Of a stretch of DNA of 48,196 bases, positions 20,102 to 28,433 are shown in pieces. How positions within the stretch are numbered: the first letter of the stretch is position 1; each line of letters begins with the position of its first letter. The stretch comes from Bordetella parapertussis. GTDB lineage: Bacteria; Pseudomonadota; Gammaproteobacteria; Burkholderiales; Burkholderiaceae_E. The notes beneath the pieces were generated by a model, which was not told where the DNA came from, did no database searches, and saw only the letters and a list, made by a program, of their open reading frames with translations. The stretch lies in contig CAMCXH010000005.1 of NCBI GenBank assembly GCA_945883285.1, positions 1 through 48,196 on the forward strand, read 5' to 3'. Both the position numbers and the translations under genes were made by a program.

Positions 20102-20572
20102 ATGCTGCTGCGGGTGATTGCAGTCGGCACCCGGATGCCGGCCTGGGTCGATCAGGCGGTCGACGATTTTTCGCGCCGCATGCCCGCCGAGTTGCGCATC
20201 GACTGGAAACCGGTCAAGGCCGAGCCGCGTGCCGCCGGTGGCAGTGCGGCCCAGTGGAAAAGCCGCGAAGCGCAGCGCATCCAGGACGCCCTGCCCTCGG
20301 GTGCGCGAATGGTGCTGCTCGATGAGCGCGGTGCCGATCTCGACAGCACCCGACTGGCAGCGAGGCTGTCCGCCTGGCAGCGCGACGGTCAGCCGGTGGC
20401 GATCGTGATCGGCGGCCCGGACGGCGTGGACGACGCCGTCAGGGCTCAAGCTGCCGAGACACTTCGACTGTCGTCGCTGACGCTGCCGCATGCGCTCGCC
20501 AGGGTGCTGCTGGCCGAGCAGCTCTATCGGGCCTGGTCAATCAATGCCGGCCATCCCTATCACCGCGAATGA
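20102..20572 (+). CDS. rlmH: 23S rRNA (pseudouridine1915-N3)-methyltransferase RlmH
   Basis: A 156-residue SPOUT methyltransferase acting on pseudouridine 1915 of 23S rRNA in the assembled 70S ribosome. The conserved elements are [13 protein letters not shown] at the start, [21 protein letters not shown], and the closing [23 protein letters not shown] that builds the knot. ATG 20102 matches the family start. It follows rsfS by 52 bp. Confidence 0.96.
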   Translation: MLLRVIAVGTRMPAWVDQAVDDFSRRMPAELRIDWKPVKAEPRAAGGSAAQWKSREAQRIQDALPSGARMVLLDERGADLDSTRLAARLSAWQRDGQPVAIVIGGPDGVDDAVRAQAAETLRLSSLTLPHALARVLLAEQLYRAWSINAGHPYHRE

Positions 20573-20582
20573 GACCGGCCCG

Positions 20583-21260
20583 ATGACGTCCGTCGACACC
20601 TGTGCCAACACCACCCCAGAAGCACGACCGCCCGGCTTCGTCTGGCTCGCGTCTCAAAGCCCCCGCCGCCAGGAACTGCTTCGCCAGATCGGCGTGCGCT
20701 TCGAGCTGCTGGCGCCAGGCCCGGACGAAGACGCCGAGACCCTCGAAGCGTTTCGGGTCGGCGAGTCGCCAACGCAATATGTCGAACGGGTCGTTCTGGC
20801 CAAAGCCGCTGCCGCAAGTGAGCGGCTGCTTCGTCGCCACGGCGCACCGGCATCAGGGCCGGCGGCGCCGATCCTGGTGGCCGACACGACGGTGGCCATC
20901 GGCGGCCGAATGCTCGGCAAGCCGGCCGACAACAGCGAGGCGCGCGCCATGCTTGAGGCTTTATCGGGCCGCGGCCACCGGGTATTGACCGCCGTGGCGG
21001 TGTTGCGGGCCGGGCGTCTGGAGCACACCATCAGTGTGTCGAGGGTGCGCTTCGAACGCCTGTCACCTGCGGTCATCGAAGCCTATGTCGCCAGCAAGGA
21101 GCCCTTCGGCAAGGCCGGCGGCTATGGCATCCAGGGCATGGCGGCAGCCTTCATCCGGCGCATCGAGGGCAGCTACTCCGGGATCATGGGGCTGCCGCTG
21201 CACGAGACCGCAAAGCTGCTCAAGCGCGCCGGGCTGAACTGCGGGGCGGACACCCGCTGA
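20583..21260 (+). CDS. maf: Maf-family nucleotide pyrophosphatase (dTTPase/UTPase type)
   Basis: The 225-residue protein has the Maf signature [12 protein letters not shown] near residue 22, the catalytic-loop [16 protein letters not shown], and [31 protein letters not shown]. The last two place it closer to the YhdE dTTP/UTP pyrophosphatases than to the YceF m7GTP type. Such enzymes clear non-canonical or excess nucleotides and affect cell division. ATG 20583 lies 10 bp after rlmH. The gene is followed by a terminator-like hairpin, so the run that starts at yebC probably ends here. Confidence 0.92.
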   Translation: MTSVDTCANTTPEARPPGFVWLASQSPRRQELLRQIGVRFELLAPGPDEDAETLEAFRVGESPTQYVERVVLAKAAAASERLLRRHGAPASGPAAPILVADTTVAIGGRMLGKPADNSEARAMLEALSGRGHRVLTAVAVLRAGRLEHTISVSRVRFERLSPAVIEAYVASKEPFGKAGGYGIQGMAAAFIRRIEGSYSGIMGLPLHETAKLLKRAGLNCGADTR

Positions 21261-21286
21261 CCCGGTGGCACAGGCCGGATTTGCTG

Positions 21287-21313
21287 CCGCTCGGATTGAT
21301 AGCGGGGTTTTTT
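21287..21313 (+). terminator. Rho-independent terminator after maf
   Basis: A short stem CCGCT (21287-21291) / AGCGG (21301-21305) with a 9-nt loop is followed by GGTTTTTT. The stem is only 5 bp, but the U-tract and the position 27 bp after the maf stop support termination of the yebC-maf run before the unrelated cytochrome gene. Confidence 0.6.
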
Positions 21314-21359
21314 GCTTGTGTTTTATCGTTTTGAGCGAGACCAGTTCAGATACATTTTT

Positions 21360-21373
21360 GACACAATCGTGTC
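21360..21373. promoter_or_regulatory. Small inverted repeat before the cytochrome c peroxidase gene
   Basis: GACAC-AATC-GTGTC is a perfect 5-bp inverted repeat ending 12 bp before the ATG at 21386. A TTGACA overlaps its left end, but a matching -10 would fall on the start codon. It could be an operator or a weak leader hairpin; the AAGAGG ribosome-binding site lies directly after it. Confidence 0.3.
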
Positions 21374-21385
21374 CAAGAGGTATCT

Positions 21386-22444
21386 ATGGCTCAACGCCCA
21401 AACAAACCCACCCGACCGACTGCCTCGGCAAGTGTCGTCGGGACGGCCCTTTGGGCACTGTGCTGCGCGTTGACCGCACTCGGTGCGGCGCCAGCCACCG
21501 CACATGAGGCCAGCCCGGCGGTCAAGGCGGCCTTTCGCCGGCCCGATGTCATCCCGTTTCCGAAGGACAACCCCTACACGCCGGAAAAGGCCACCTTGGG
21601 CAAGATGCTCTTCTTCGATACGCGCCTGTCTCGCGATCGTAATCTGAGCTGCGCGAGTTGCCACAATCCGTCCTTCGGTTGGGAAGTCCCGTTCGCGAAA
21701 GCGATCGGTGCCGGCGGCAAACCGCTGGGTCGACATGCCCCGACCGCGATCAATCTGGCCTGGAGCGGGCAGTTGTTCTGGGACGGGCGCGCCGCCAATC
21801 TTGAAGCGCAGGCCCGGGGCCCGATCGAGACACCGGTCGAGATGGATCTGCCGATGTCCAAAGCAGTCGAGCGCCTGAAGACGGTCGAAGGCTATCGCAC
21901 GGCATTCGACAAGGCCTTCCCGAAAGAAGGCCTGACCGAGTCGACCATCCTGAAGGCCATCGCCACGTATGAGCGCACGATCGTCACCGGCGACACACCC
22001 TTTGACCGCTGGCTCAGAGGCAATGCCAAAGCGCTCAGCGCCAGTGCTGCCAATGGTTTCGCCATCTTCAATGGCAAAGGCAACTGCGCAAACTGCCACA
22101 CCGGCTGGAATTTCACCGATGACAAATTCCATGACATCGGTCTGGCCACCCCCGATCCGGGGCGCATGGGCGTGACGAAGTCAGCGTCCGATGCACATGC
22201 CTTCAAGACGCCCAGCCTCAGGGAGATCGCCGCGCGTGCGCCCTATATGCACCATGGCGAAGTGACCACGCTGGAAGCCGTCATTGCTCACTACATCAGC
22301 GGCGGTACGAAGCGATCCAGCCTGTCGCCATTGATGAAGCCTGTCGATCTGAGCAGCAGCGACATCAAAGACCTGATCGCTTTCCTGCAGAGTCTGTCGA
22401 GCCCGCAGGCCACGCTGGCGATGCCCAATCTGCCCTCGCACTGA
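21386..22444 (+). CDS. Di-heme cytochrome c peroxidase / MauG-like protein
   Basis: A 352-residue periplasmic protein with a signal sequence (hydrophobic core about 18-36) and two heme c sites, CASCH (C89, C92, H93) and CANCH (C234, C237, H238). These lie in two cytochrome domains as in bacterial cytochrome c peroxidases and MauG. Supporting segments are LGKMLFFDTRLSRDRNLSCASCH, FWDGRAANLEAQARGPI and FKTPSLREIAARAPYMHHG. It would reduce H2O2 or oxidise a protein or small-molecule partner in the periplasm. The adjacent ccm genes make such cytochromes. It has its own upstream terminator and probably forms an operon with the chemoreceptor gene 15 bp downstream. Confidence 0.9.
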   Translation: MAQRPNKPTRPTASASVVGTALWALCCALTALGAAPATAHEASPAVKAAFRRPDVIPFPKDNPYTPEKATLGKMLFFDTRLSRDRNLSCASCHNPSFGWEVPFAKAIGAGGKPLGRHAPTAINLAWSGQLFWDGRAANLEAQARGPIETPVEMDLPMSKAVERLKTVEGYRTAFDKAFPKEGLTESTILKAIATYERTIVTGDTPFDRWLRGNAKALSASAANGFAIFNGKGNCANCHTGWNFTDDKFHDIGLATPDPGRMGVTKSASDAHAFKTPSLREIAARAPYMHHGEVTTLEAVIAHYISGGTKRSSLSPLMKPVDLSSSDIKDLIAFLQSLSSPQATLAMPNLPSH

Positions 22445-22459
22445 ACCAGGACGACACGG

Positions 22460-23980
22460 ATGAACCTCGTCAAGAAAAGCCTCTATCTGTGCATCGGCAG
22501 CCTGCTGCTGATGCTCGCGCTGCAGGGCGCCCAATCCTTGTGGCAGATCGCCCGAATCGCAGGCAGCACCGACGCCGTGGTCCAGAGCACGCGACTGTCT
22601 GTCGAGGCGCGGCAACTCTGGACCACCTTTCTGGAGACCGAAGCAGCCTTCGGAAAAGTGACCGGTTTCACTGACGCAGCCGGTGCAGACAGGCTGCGTG
22701 CCGCCTATGTCGCCGCGTCCTCGAGCCTGCGCAGCAAGGCGACATCGCTGAGCGACGCCGCGCCCGGCGATTTGAAATCAGGCGCAACTGACGTGAGCAC
22801 TGCCATCACACGCTGGCTCGCGATGGCCGACAAACACGCCGGCACCGCTGAAATCACCGAGCTGCCGTCGTTTCATCTGCTCGATGCCTCGCATGACGAC
22901 GTGAACGCCGCCATCGGGTCACTGGTCTCGCTCAGTACACAGGCTTCCGCCGATGCGCTTGACGCAAGCAAAAGCATGACGCTGTCCGCCACCGTCTGGA
23001 CACTGGCCGACATGCTGCTGGCTGTGGCGCTCGGTCTGGCGCTCGGTTGGCGTGCCCTGAACAGTCTGCAGCGTCAGCTCGGTGCCGATGCGAGCGAGGT
23101 TGCGCGGGTCGCGAGCGCCATGGCATCAGGCGACCTGACGGTCTCGATCCAGAGCCACAAACTGCCCCCGGGCAGCGTCATGGAGGCCATGGTCCGACTC
23201 AAGGAGGGGCTTGCAGAGACGGTCTCGCGGGTCAGAGGGATCAGCGGCAATCTGGCTGCCGGCACCGACGAAATCGCCACCGGCAACAGTGACCTCAGCC
23301 GACGCACCGAAAGCCAGGCCGCCGCACTCGAGCGGACCGCGGCAACCATGGAGGAGCTCGGCGCCATCGTCAAACAGAACGCACAAAACAGCTCGCAGGC
23401 CAGCGATCTGGCCAACCACGCCAGCGAGGTGGCGAGCCGGGGAGGCCAGGTGGTCAATTCGGCTGTTGACACCATGCGCAGCATCAATGAGAGCTCCAGA
23501 AAAATTGCCGAGATCATCAGCGTCATTGACGGTATCGCTTTTCAGACCAACATCCTCGCGCTCAACGCAGCGGTCGAGGCCGCCCGCGCCGGCGAAGAAG
23601 GCCGGGGCTTCGCGGTCGTCGCTGCCGAGGTCAGAGGTCTGGCCAAGCGCTCGGCCGATGCCGCGCATCAGATCAGCGAGCTGATCAACACCAGCGTCGA
23701 ACGGATTGAAAGCGGCAGCGTACTGATCGACCGGGCGGGCCAGACCATGAGCGATGTCGTCGGTGCGATCGCCAAAGTCACCGAGGTCATGTCCGAGATC
23801 AGAATTGCCAGCGCCGAGCAAAGTCAGGGCGTGACGCAAGTCGGCGGCGCGGTTGCCGACCTCGATCGCGCCACGCAGCAAAATGCGGCGCTGGCCGAAC
23901 AAAGCGCTGCTGCAGCCGACAGCCTGCGGCTGCAGGGGCGCGAGCTGGTCGAGGCGATGGCGTTTTTCAGGATGGCCTGA
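22460..23980 (+). CDS. Methyl-accepting chemotaxis protein
   Basis: The 506-residue receptor has TM1 (about residues 7-25), a helical periplasmic sensor domain of about 145 residues, TM2 (about 174-197), a HAMP-like stretch and a cytoplasmic signalling coiled coil. The CheA/CheW-binding tip is unmistakable: [20 protein letters not shown] and the flanking IDGIAFQT. There is no C-terminal CheR/CheB-tethering pentapeptide; the protein ends AMAFFRMA. The sensor domain looks like the four-helix-bundle type but its ligand cannot be named. It lies 15 bp after the cytochrome peroxidase gene, which suggests a redox or peroxide-related cue. No other chemotaxis gene is in the window. Confidence 0.93.
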   Translation: MNLVKKSLYLCIGSLLLMLALQGAQSLWQIARIAGSTDAVVQSTRLSVEARQLWTTFLETEAAFGKVTGFTDAAGADRLRAAYVAASSSLRSKATSLSDAAPGDLKSGATDVSTAITRWLAMADKHAGTAEITELPSFHLLDASHDDVNAAIGSLVSLSTQASADALDASKSMTLSATVWTLADMLLAVALGLALGWRALNSLQRQLGADASEVARVASAMASGDLTVSIQSHKLPPGSVMEAMVRLKEGLAETVSRVRGISGNLAAGTDEIATGNSDLSRRTESQAAALERTAATMEELGAIVKQNAQNSSQASDLANHASEVASRGGQVVNSAVDTMRSINESSRKIAEIISVIDGIAFQTNILALNAAVEAARAGEEGRGFAVVAAEVRGLAKRSADAAHQISELINTSVERIESGSVLIDRAGQTMSDVVGAIAKVTEVMSEIRIASAEQSQGVTQVGGAVADLDRATQQNAALAEQSAAAADSLRLQGRELVEAMAFFRMA

Positions 23981-24094
23981 TCTGCCGGGCTGGGGGTCGG
24001 GCCCATCGCGCAGGTATGATCAGGATCGCGTCGCTGTCTGATCGCGAAGGCGATGCGCGCCCCGCTCGAGGATGCGTCCGGACCCCTGCCAGCC

Positions 24095-25546
24095 ATGACC
24101 GAAGAGATCCTCGTCAACGTCACTCCTTTCGAAGTTCGCGTCGCGCTGGTGCAGCAGGGCGCGGTCCAGGAATTTCATCTCGAGCGCGAGGTCACCCGCG
24201 GGCTTGCCGGCAACGTCTACCTCGGCAAGGTGTCTCGAGTGCTGCCGGGCATGCAATCGGCCTTCATCGACATCGGCCTCGATCGGGCGGCCTTTCTGCA
24301 TGTAGCCGATCTCTGGCAGTCGCGCGGTGGTGGCCAGCCGGCGCCGATCGAAAAAACGCTGTACGAAGGCCAGGCACTGCTGGTGCAGGTGATCAAGGAC
24401 CCGATCGGCACCAAGGGCGCACGCCTGTCGAGCCAGGTCAGCATCGCCGGACGAATGCTGGTCTACCTGCCACAGGATCCGCACATCGGCGTATCGCAGC
24501 GAATTGCCAGCGAAAGCGAACGCACCCTGCTGCGAGAGCGCATCCGCCAGCTGATGCCGCCCGATGAGAAGGGCGGATTCATCGTGCGGACCATGGCCGA
24601 AGAAGCCGATGACAATGCACTGGCCGCCGATATCGGCTATCTCGGCACGCGCTGGCGCCAGATCCTCGAGGCGAGCAAATCGAAATCTGCCCCGTCGCTG
24701 CTGTATCAGGAACTCGGTCTTCGCGAACGGGTGCTGCGCGACATCGCCAGCGATCAGACCACCTCGATCGTCGTCGACTCACCCTCGGTCTTCGACCAGC
24801 TGCAGGCCTTTGCCACAACCTACATGCCTTCGCTCCTGAGCAAGCTTCGCCGCTATGGCGGCGAACGGCCGCTCTTCGATCTGCATGGCGCCGAAGAGGA
24901 GCTCGAGCGGGCGCTGGCCAGGCGGGTCGATCTGAAATCGGGCGGCTATCTGATCATCGATCAGACCGAAGCGATGAACACCATCGACGTCAATACCGGC
25001 GGCTATGTCGGCGGGCGCAATTTCGACGACACCATCTTTCGGACCAACCTCGAAGCCGCGCATTCGATCGCGCGACAGCTGCGAGTGCGCAACCTCGGCG
25101 GCATGATCCTGGTCGATTTCATCGATATGACCAACACCGAGCATCGCGAAGCCGTGCTGGCCGAGTTGCGCCGTGAAATCGCTCGCGACCGCACCAAATC
25201 GACGGTCAACGGGTTTACCTCGCTCGGGCTGGTGGAGATGACCCGCAAGCGCACCCGTGAATCGCTGGCGCATATCGTCTGCGAGCCCTGCGCCACCTGC
25301 CGCGGGCAAGGCTCGGTGCGCACCGCCCGCACGATCGCCTACGAGGTCATGCGCGAAATCCAGCGCGAAGCGCGCCAGTTCAATCCGCGAGAGTTCAGGA
25401 TCCTTGCCTCGCAGGCAGTCATCGACCTGTTTCTCGAGGAAGAATCGCAGCACCTTGCGGCTCTCGGCGATCAGATTGGCAAACCGATCTCACTGCGGGT
25501 CGAGACCCTCTACGCCCAGGAGCAGTACGACATCGTGCTGATGTGA
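24095..25546 (+). CDS. rng: Ribonuclease G
   Basis: A 483-residue endoribonuclease of the RNase E/G family, which processes 16S rRNA 5' ends and degrades mRNA. It starts with the family sequence MTEEILVNVTPFEVRVAL, followed by an S1 domain (about residues 38-125). The metal-binding catalytic aspartates are D298 in DVNTGGYVGG and D341 in LVDFIDM, and the Zn-link resembles the family pattern in CATCRGQG. It has no long C-terminal scaffold, so it is RNase G and not E. ATG 24095 was preferred to 24053. In related genomes rng usually follows maf directly; here two genes lie between. Confidence 0.94.
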   Translation: MTEEILVNVTPFEVRVALVQQGAVQEFHLEREVTRGLAGNVYLGKVSRVLPGMQSAFIDIGLDRAAFLHVADLWQSRGGGQPAPIEKTLYEGQALLVQVIKDPIGTKGARLSSQVSIAGRMLVYLPQDPHIGVSQRIASESERTLLRERIRQLMPPDEKGGFIVRTMAEEADDNALAADIGYLGTRWRQILEASKSKSAPSLLYQELGLRERVLRDIASDQTTSIVVDSPSVFDQLQAFATTYMPSLLSKLRRYGGERPLFDLHGAEEELERALARRVDLKSGGYLIIDQTEAMNTIDVNTGGYVGGRNFDDTIFRTNLEAAHSIARQLRVRNLGGMILVDFIDMTNTEHREAVLAELRREIARDRTKSTVNGFTSLGLVEMTRKRTRESLAHIVCEPCATCRGQGSVRTARTIAYEVMREIQREARQFNPREFRILASQAVIDLFLEEESQHLAALGDQIGKPISLRVETLYAQEQYDIVLM

Positions 25547-25551
25547 GCGAT

Positions 25552-25568
25552 TGTGACCAAGCGTCACA
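25552..25568. promoter_or_regulatory. 6-bp inverted repeat between rng and the methyltransferase-like gene
   Basis: TGTGAC-CAAGC-GTCACA begins 6 bp after the rng stop and ends 64 bp before the next ATG. The half-sites resemble a CRP/FNR-family operator, but the spacing is one base longer than the CRP consensus. With no U-tract it is a poor terminator. Confidence 0.35.
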
Positions 25569-25632
25569 GCGTTTGGACTAAGATCGGCAAGCGCGTCCCC
25601 TCAGTGACCCTTCATCCACCACCCATCACCCC

Positions 25633-26568
25633 ATGAATACCGTGACCGATCACAGCCAACCAGTCGCCCCACTGCGTCGTTCAGTCCTGCAATGGATTGC
25701 TGCAGCACCGCTTTCAGCCTTGCCCGCATTAAGCGGCGCGCAGACAGCCCCGGCGCCTGGCAGCGCCGACACGTTCAAGCCCCGCGTCGGACAGGAGGGC
25801 AAGGACGTCATCTGGGTACCGACACCGGACTCGCTGGTCCAACGCATGCTGCAGATGGCCATGGTCGGGCCGAGTGATTTCGTCGTCGACCTCGGCTCGG
25901 GCGACGGCAAAATTGCAATCGCCGCCGCGCGCGACTTCAAGGCCCGCGCGATGGGTGTCGAATTCAACCCGCAGATGGTCGCCCTGTCGCGCCAGGAAGC
26001 TGCCCGCGCGGGTGTGACAGACAAGGTCCGGTTCGAGGAAGGCGACATCTTCAAGGTCGACTTCACTCAGGCAAGCGTGGTGACCATGTATCTGCTGCCG
26101 GCGCTCAATCTCAAACTGCGGCCCCAGTTGCTCGCCATGCGGCCAGGCACCCGCATCGTCAGCCATGCGTTCATGATGGGCAGTTGGGAGCCCGATGACA
26201 TCTCAAGCGTCGAAGAACGCCCCGGCTATCTCTGGATCGTCCCGGCACCGGTTGGCGGCGCCTGGTCCTTGCGCACCCGCGGCGCCCAGGGCGAAAGTGA
26301 AACTCGTGTTTCGTTGGCACAGACCTTTCAGCGAGTCAACGGTCGGGCCCGCGTGGGCGAAGTCAATGCTGGCATGCGGGCGGTGCGTCTGACCGGCGAC
26401 CGGATCAGCTTCGAGCTGATGGACCAGCGCGGACTGCTGCGCGCCTTCGAGGGCCGGGTGAGTGGTGATCGCATCGAGGGCCGCACCATGGCCTCAAACG
26501 GCGAGGTCGGCAGCTTCCTCGCAGAGCGGATCGGGCCTGCCCAGACAGTCGAGACTGGCCAGGAATAA
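25633..26568 (+). CDS. Signal-peptide-bearing class I SAM-methyltransferase-fold protein
   Basis: The 311-residue protein begins with a possible twin-arginine or Sec signal (LRRSVLQWIAAAPLSALPALSG, cleavage perhaps near AQT at 36-38). A Rossmann methyltransferase domain follows, with motif I VVDLGSGDGKIAIAAA at about 84-99, the acidic loop GVEFNPQ, motif II EEGDIFKVDF and VVTMYLLPALNLKLRP. The pattern resembles the FAM173/ATPSCKMT-like lysine methyltransferases. A C-terminal beta-rich segment of about 90 residues (220-311) is unrecognised. A SAM-dependent enzyme outside the cytoplasm would lack cofactor, so either export does not occur or the domain has another job. It is convergent with the AhpD-like gene. 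Confidence 0.75.
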   Translation: MNTVTDHSQPVAPLRRSVLQWIAAAPLSALPALSGAQTAPAPGSADTFKPRVGQEGKDVIWVPTPDSLVQRMLQMAMVGPSDFVVDLGSGDGKIAIAAARDFKARAMGVEFNPQMVALSRQEAARAGVTDKVRFEEGDIFKVDFTQASVVTMYLLPALNLKLRPQLLAMRPGTRIVSHAFMMGSWEPDDISSVEERPGYLWIVPAPVGGAWSLRTRGAQGESETRVSLAQTFQRVNGRARVGEVNAGMRAVRLTGDRISFELMDQRGLLRAFEGRVSGDRIEGRTMASNGEVGSFLAERIGPAQTVETGQE

Positions 26569-26584
26569 CCCCTCGCGTGCAGCC

Positions 26585-27166
26585 TCAGGCTTTCTTGTCG
26601 CGGGGGATGCGACCCATCAGGTAGAACTCCGGGTTGGGCATCATGCCCAGTGCATTGGCCAACCGGTTCGACATCGCAAAAAACGCCGCAATGCCGGCGA
26701 TGTCCCAGGCGTCCTCGTCGGTGAACCCATGGGCATGCAATTCGCGGAAATCATGATCGCTGGTGGCGCGCGAATCGAGCGCCACCTTCAACGCGAATCC
26801 GATCATGGCCCGCTGACGAGGCGTGATATCGGCCTTGTGCCAGTTGGTGGCCAACTGGTCGGCGATCAGCGGGTTCTTCTCATAAACTCGCAGGATGGCG
26901 CCATGCGCCACGACGCAATAGAGGCAGTCGTTGGCGCCACTGGTCGCCACGACGATCATCTCGCGCTCGCCCTTGGTCAGACCGCTGTCACGCAGCATCA
27001 GCGCATCGTGATAGGCAACGAAGCCCCTGAATTCGTCGGGGCGGCGCGCCAGCTTGAGAAAGACATTCGGCACGAAGCCGGCCTTTTCCTGCACAGCGAG
27101 CAACTTCTCGCGAATGTCGTCGGGCAAAGACCCGAGTTCGGGCAGCGGATAGCGGTCGGTCGTCAT
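26585..27166 (-). CDS. Peroxidase-related protein, AhpD/carboxymuconolactone-decarboxylase family
   Basis: A 193-residue all-helical protein with the AhpD-type redox motif CLYCVVAHG (C81, C84, H88). This matches the uncharacterised peroxidase-related family (about 190 residues) in which the CxxC...H triad supports thiol peroxidase activity. It begins with PLPELGSLPDDIREKLLAVQEKAGFVPNVF, common to that family. It converges on the methyltransferase-like gene with a 16-bp gap and lies 48 bp downstream of the lipoprotein gene on the same strand. Substrate is unknown. Confidence 0.88.
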   Translation of the reverse strand: MTTDRYPLPELGSLPDDIREKLLAVQEKAGFVPNVFLKLARRPDEFRGFVAYHDALMLRDSGLTKGEREMIVVATSGANDCLYCVVAHGAILRVYEKNPLIADQLATNWHKADITPRQRAMIGFALKVALDSRATSDHDFRELHAHGFTDEDAWDIAGIAAFFAMSNRLANALGMMPNPEFYLMGRIPRDKKA

Positions 27167-27214
27167 GGGCGTTTCATCGGGCAGTGATCGGTCTGTCGAG
27201 ACTACAGCATCGGC

Positions 27215-27883
27215 TCAGTTGCTGCGGACCGATGGCGGAGGGGCGGGCGCGGGGCCGGGCGGCGGAAGCGGCGGCGCCTTGGCGGGCGCGGGCGGTGTTG
27301 CCGGGGCGGGCGGGGAGGCGCTCGAGGCGGGCTTCGCCATGCCCGGCGGCGGCGCAGGCGGCGCACCCGCAGGCGGCAGAGGGACGTTCGCCGGCTGGGT
27401 TGCGCCCGACGCCGGTCGGGGCCCCGAGTCGTAGACCGGCACCCGATTACCGCTGGCATACATGCACTGGATGTACGCGTTGTCATAGCGCTGCTGCGCA
27501 GCATACGAGGTGCCTGCCGGCAGATTGCTGCTCGGGATCACGCCGGGAGGCGTCACCGCCTGCCCGACCGCTCCACCTTGCCCGCCGCCGACGAAAGCCG
27601 CCGAGTTGATGGTACCGGGGGTGCTGGGGTTGATGCCGACGGTCATTGCCGCGGCCGCAGCACTTTGTGCCGACCTAAGACCGATCTGGACCTCGCCATA
27701 GAGGCGACAGTTGTAGTCATCCGCCCGGAACTGGTCAAAGGATCGGCCAGTACCGGGTAGGGTCACCAGGGACGGCGACATCGGTGCGGTGGCGCATGCA
27801 GAAAGACCGATCAGGATCAGGACCACAGTGGCGATCGGTGCAGCGCGCATGCGTCTATTCGACTGAGTGCAGAAGGGTGTCAT
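27215..27883 (-). CDS. Putative lipoprotein with glycine-zipper-like region and Pro/Ala-rich tail
   Basis: The 222-residue protein has a lipoprotein signal with lipobox LSAC (C30). A conserved-looking domain follows, with FDQFRADDYNCRLYGE, then an Ala/Gly-rich degenerate glycine-zipper-like stretch (about 80-130) and QQRYDNAYIQCMYASGN. The last 50 residues are almost only Pro, Ala and Gly. Similar small lipoproteins are common in Burkholderiales but have no known role. ATG 27883 is preferred because a GGGAG ribosome-binding site precedes it on the minus strand; ATG 27850 lacks one. It lies 17 bp after the Tyr/Gly-rich secreted protein gene and is probably co-transcribed. Confidence 0.75.
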   Translation of the reverse strand: MTPFCTQSNRRMRAAPIATVVLILIGLSACATAPMSPSLVTLPGTGRSFDQFRADDYNCRLYGEVQIGLRSAQSAAAAAMTVGINPSTPGTINSAAFVGGGQGGAVGQAVTPPGVIPSSNLPAGTSYAAQQRYDNAYIQCMYASGNRVPVYDSGPRPASGATQPANVPLPPAGAPPAPPPGMAKPASSASPPAPATPPAPAKAPPLPPPGPAPAPPPSVRSN

Positions 27884-27900
27884 CGGTTCTAGCTCCCTGC

Positions 27901-28314
27901 TCATTGGCCCGACCGCGGCGCCACCGCCTGCCAGCCCGAGCGGCATTCGGGCACCGCCGGATACCAGCCCTGCGACTCGGCGCACCAGTACCAGTAACCG
28001 GCTTGCGGCGCGACTTGTTCAATCGCTTCGGCCGGGCGTTCGATATAAACGGTGGGCGCGGGTCGGGTCACGATGACCGTTTGCGGATAGGCCGGATACA
28101 CCGGGTAGGAGGGGTAAACAGGATAGGGATAACCCCAGCCGGAATAAGGATAGAAGGGGCCATAACCGTAGAGCGGGCCCACGCCGATACCGAAGGTGAC
28201 GCGCGGACCGCCGTAGTAACCGCGATAGCCGCCGCGGTAATACTGTGCGTGGGCCTGCGCGACAGTGACCATGCTCAGGGCAAGCACCAGACTGACGCGA
28301 ACAAGTAATCTCAT
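27901..28314 (-). CDS. Small secreted Tyr/Gly/Pro-rich protein
   Basis: A 137-residue protein with a clear Sec signal peptide (cleavage likely AHA|QYY after residue 23). A low-complexity Tyr/Gly/Pro region follows (YRGGYRGYYGG and YP-repeats, about residues 24-80). The conserved C-terminal motif has two cysteines: YWYWCAESQGWYPAVPECRSGW. The cysteine/tryptophan motif recurs in small secreted proteins of Burkholderiales and may form a disulfide-bonded module. Function is unknown. GGAGA precedes the ATG on the minus strand. It is the first gene after msbA on this strand, 119 bp downstream, and heads the lipoprotein pair. Confidence 0.78.
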   Translation of the reverse strand: MRLLVRVSLVLALSMVTVAQAHAQYYRGGYRGYYGGPRVTFGIGVGPLYGYGPFYPYSGWGYPYPVYPSYPVYPAYPQTVIVTRPAPTVYIERPAEAIEQVAPQAGYWYWCAESQGWYPAVPECRSGWQAVAPRSGQ

Positions 28315-28433
28315 GATCGTCTCCAACTTGGCCCGCCAGGGCCTGTGCAATCTGCCTTGAACGCCGAGCGGACCCGAATCGCGCACACGCGCTCGCAATA
28401 CGTTACAACTATTCGACCGTCAGGCTTGTCCCG

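Noticed and set aside
21358-21386. TTGACA as the -35 box of the cytochrome peroxidase gene
   Set aside because: With 17-bp spacing the -10 would fall on the start codon, leaving no leader for the AAGAGG ribosome-binding site.
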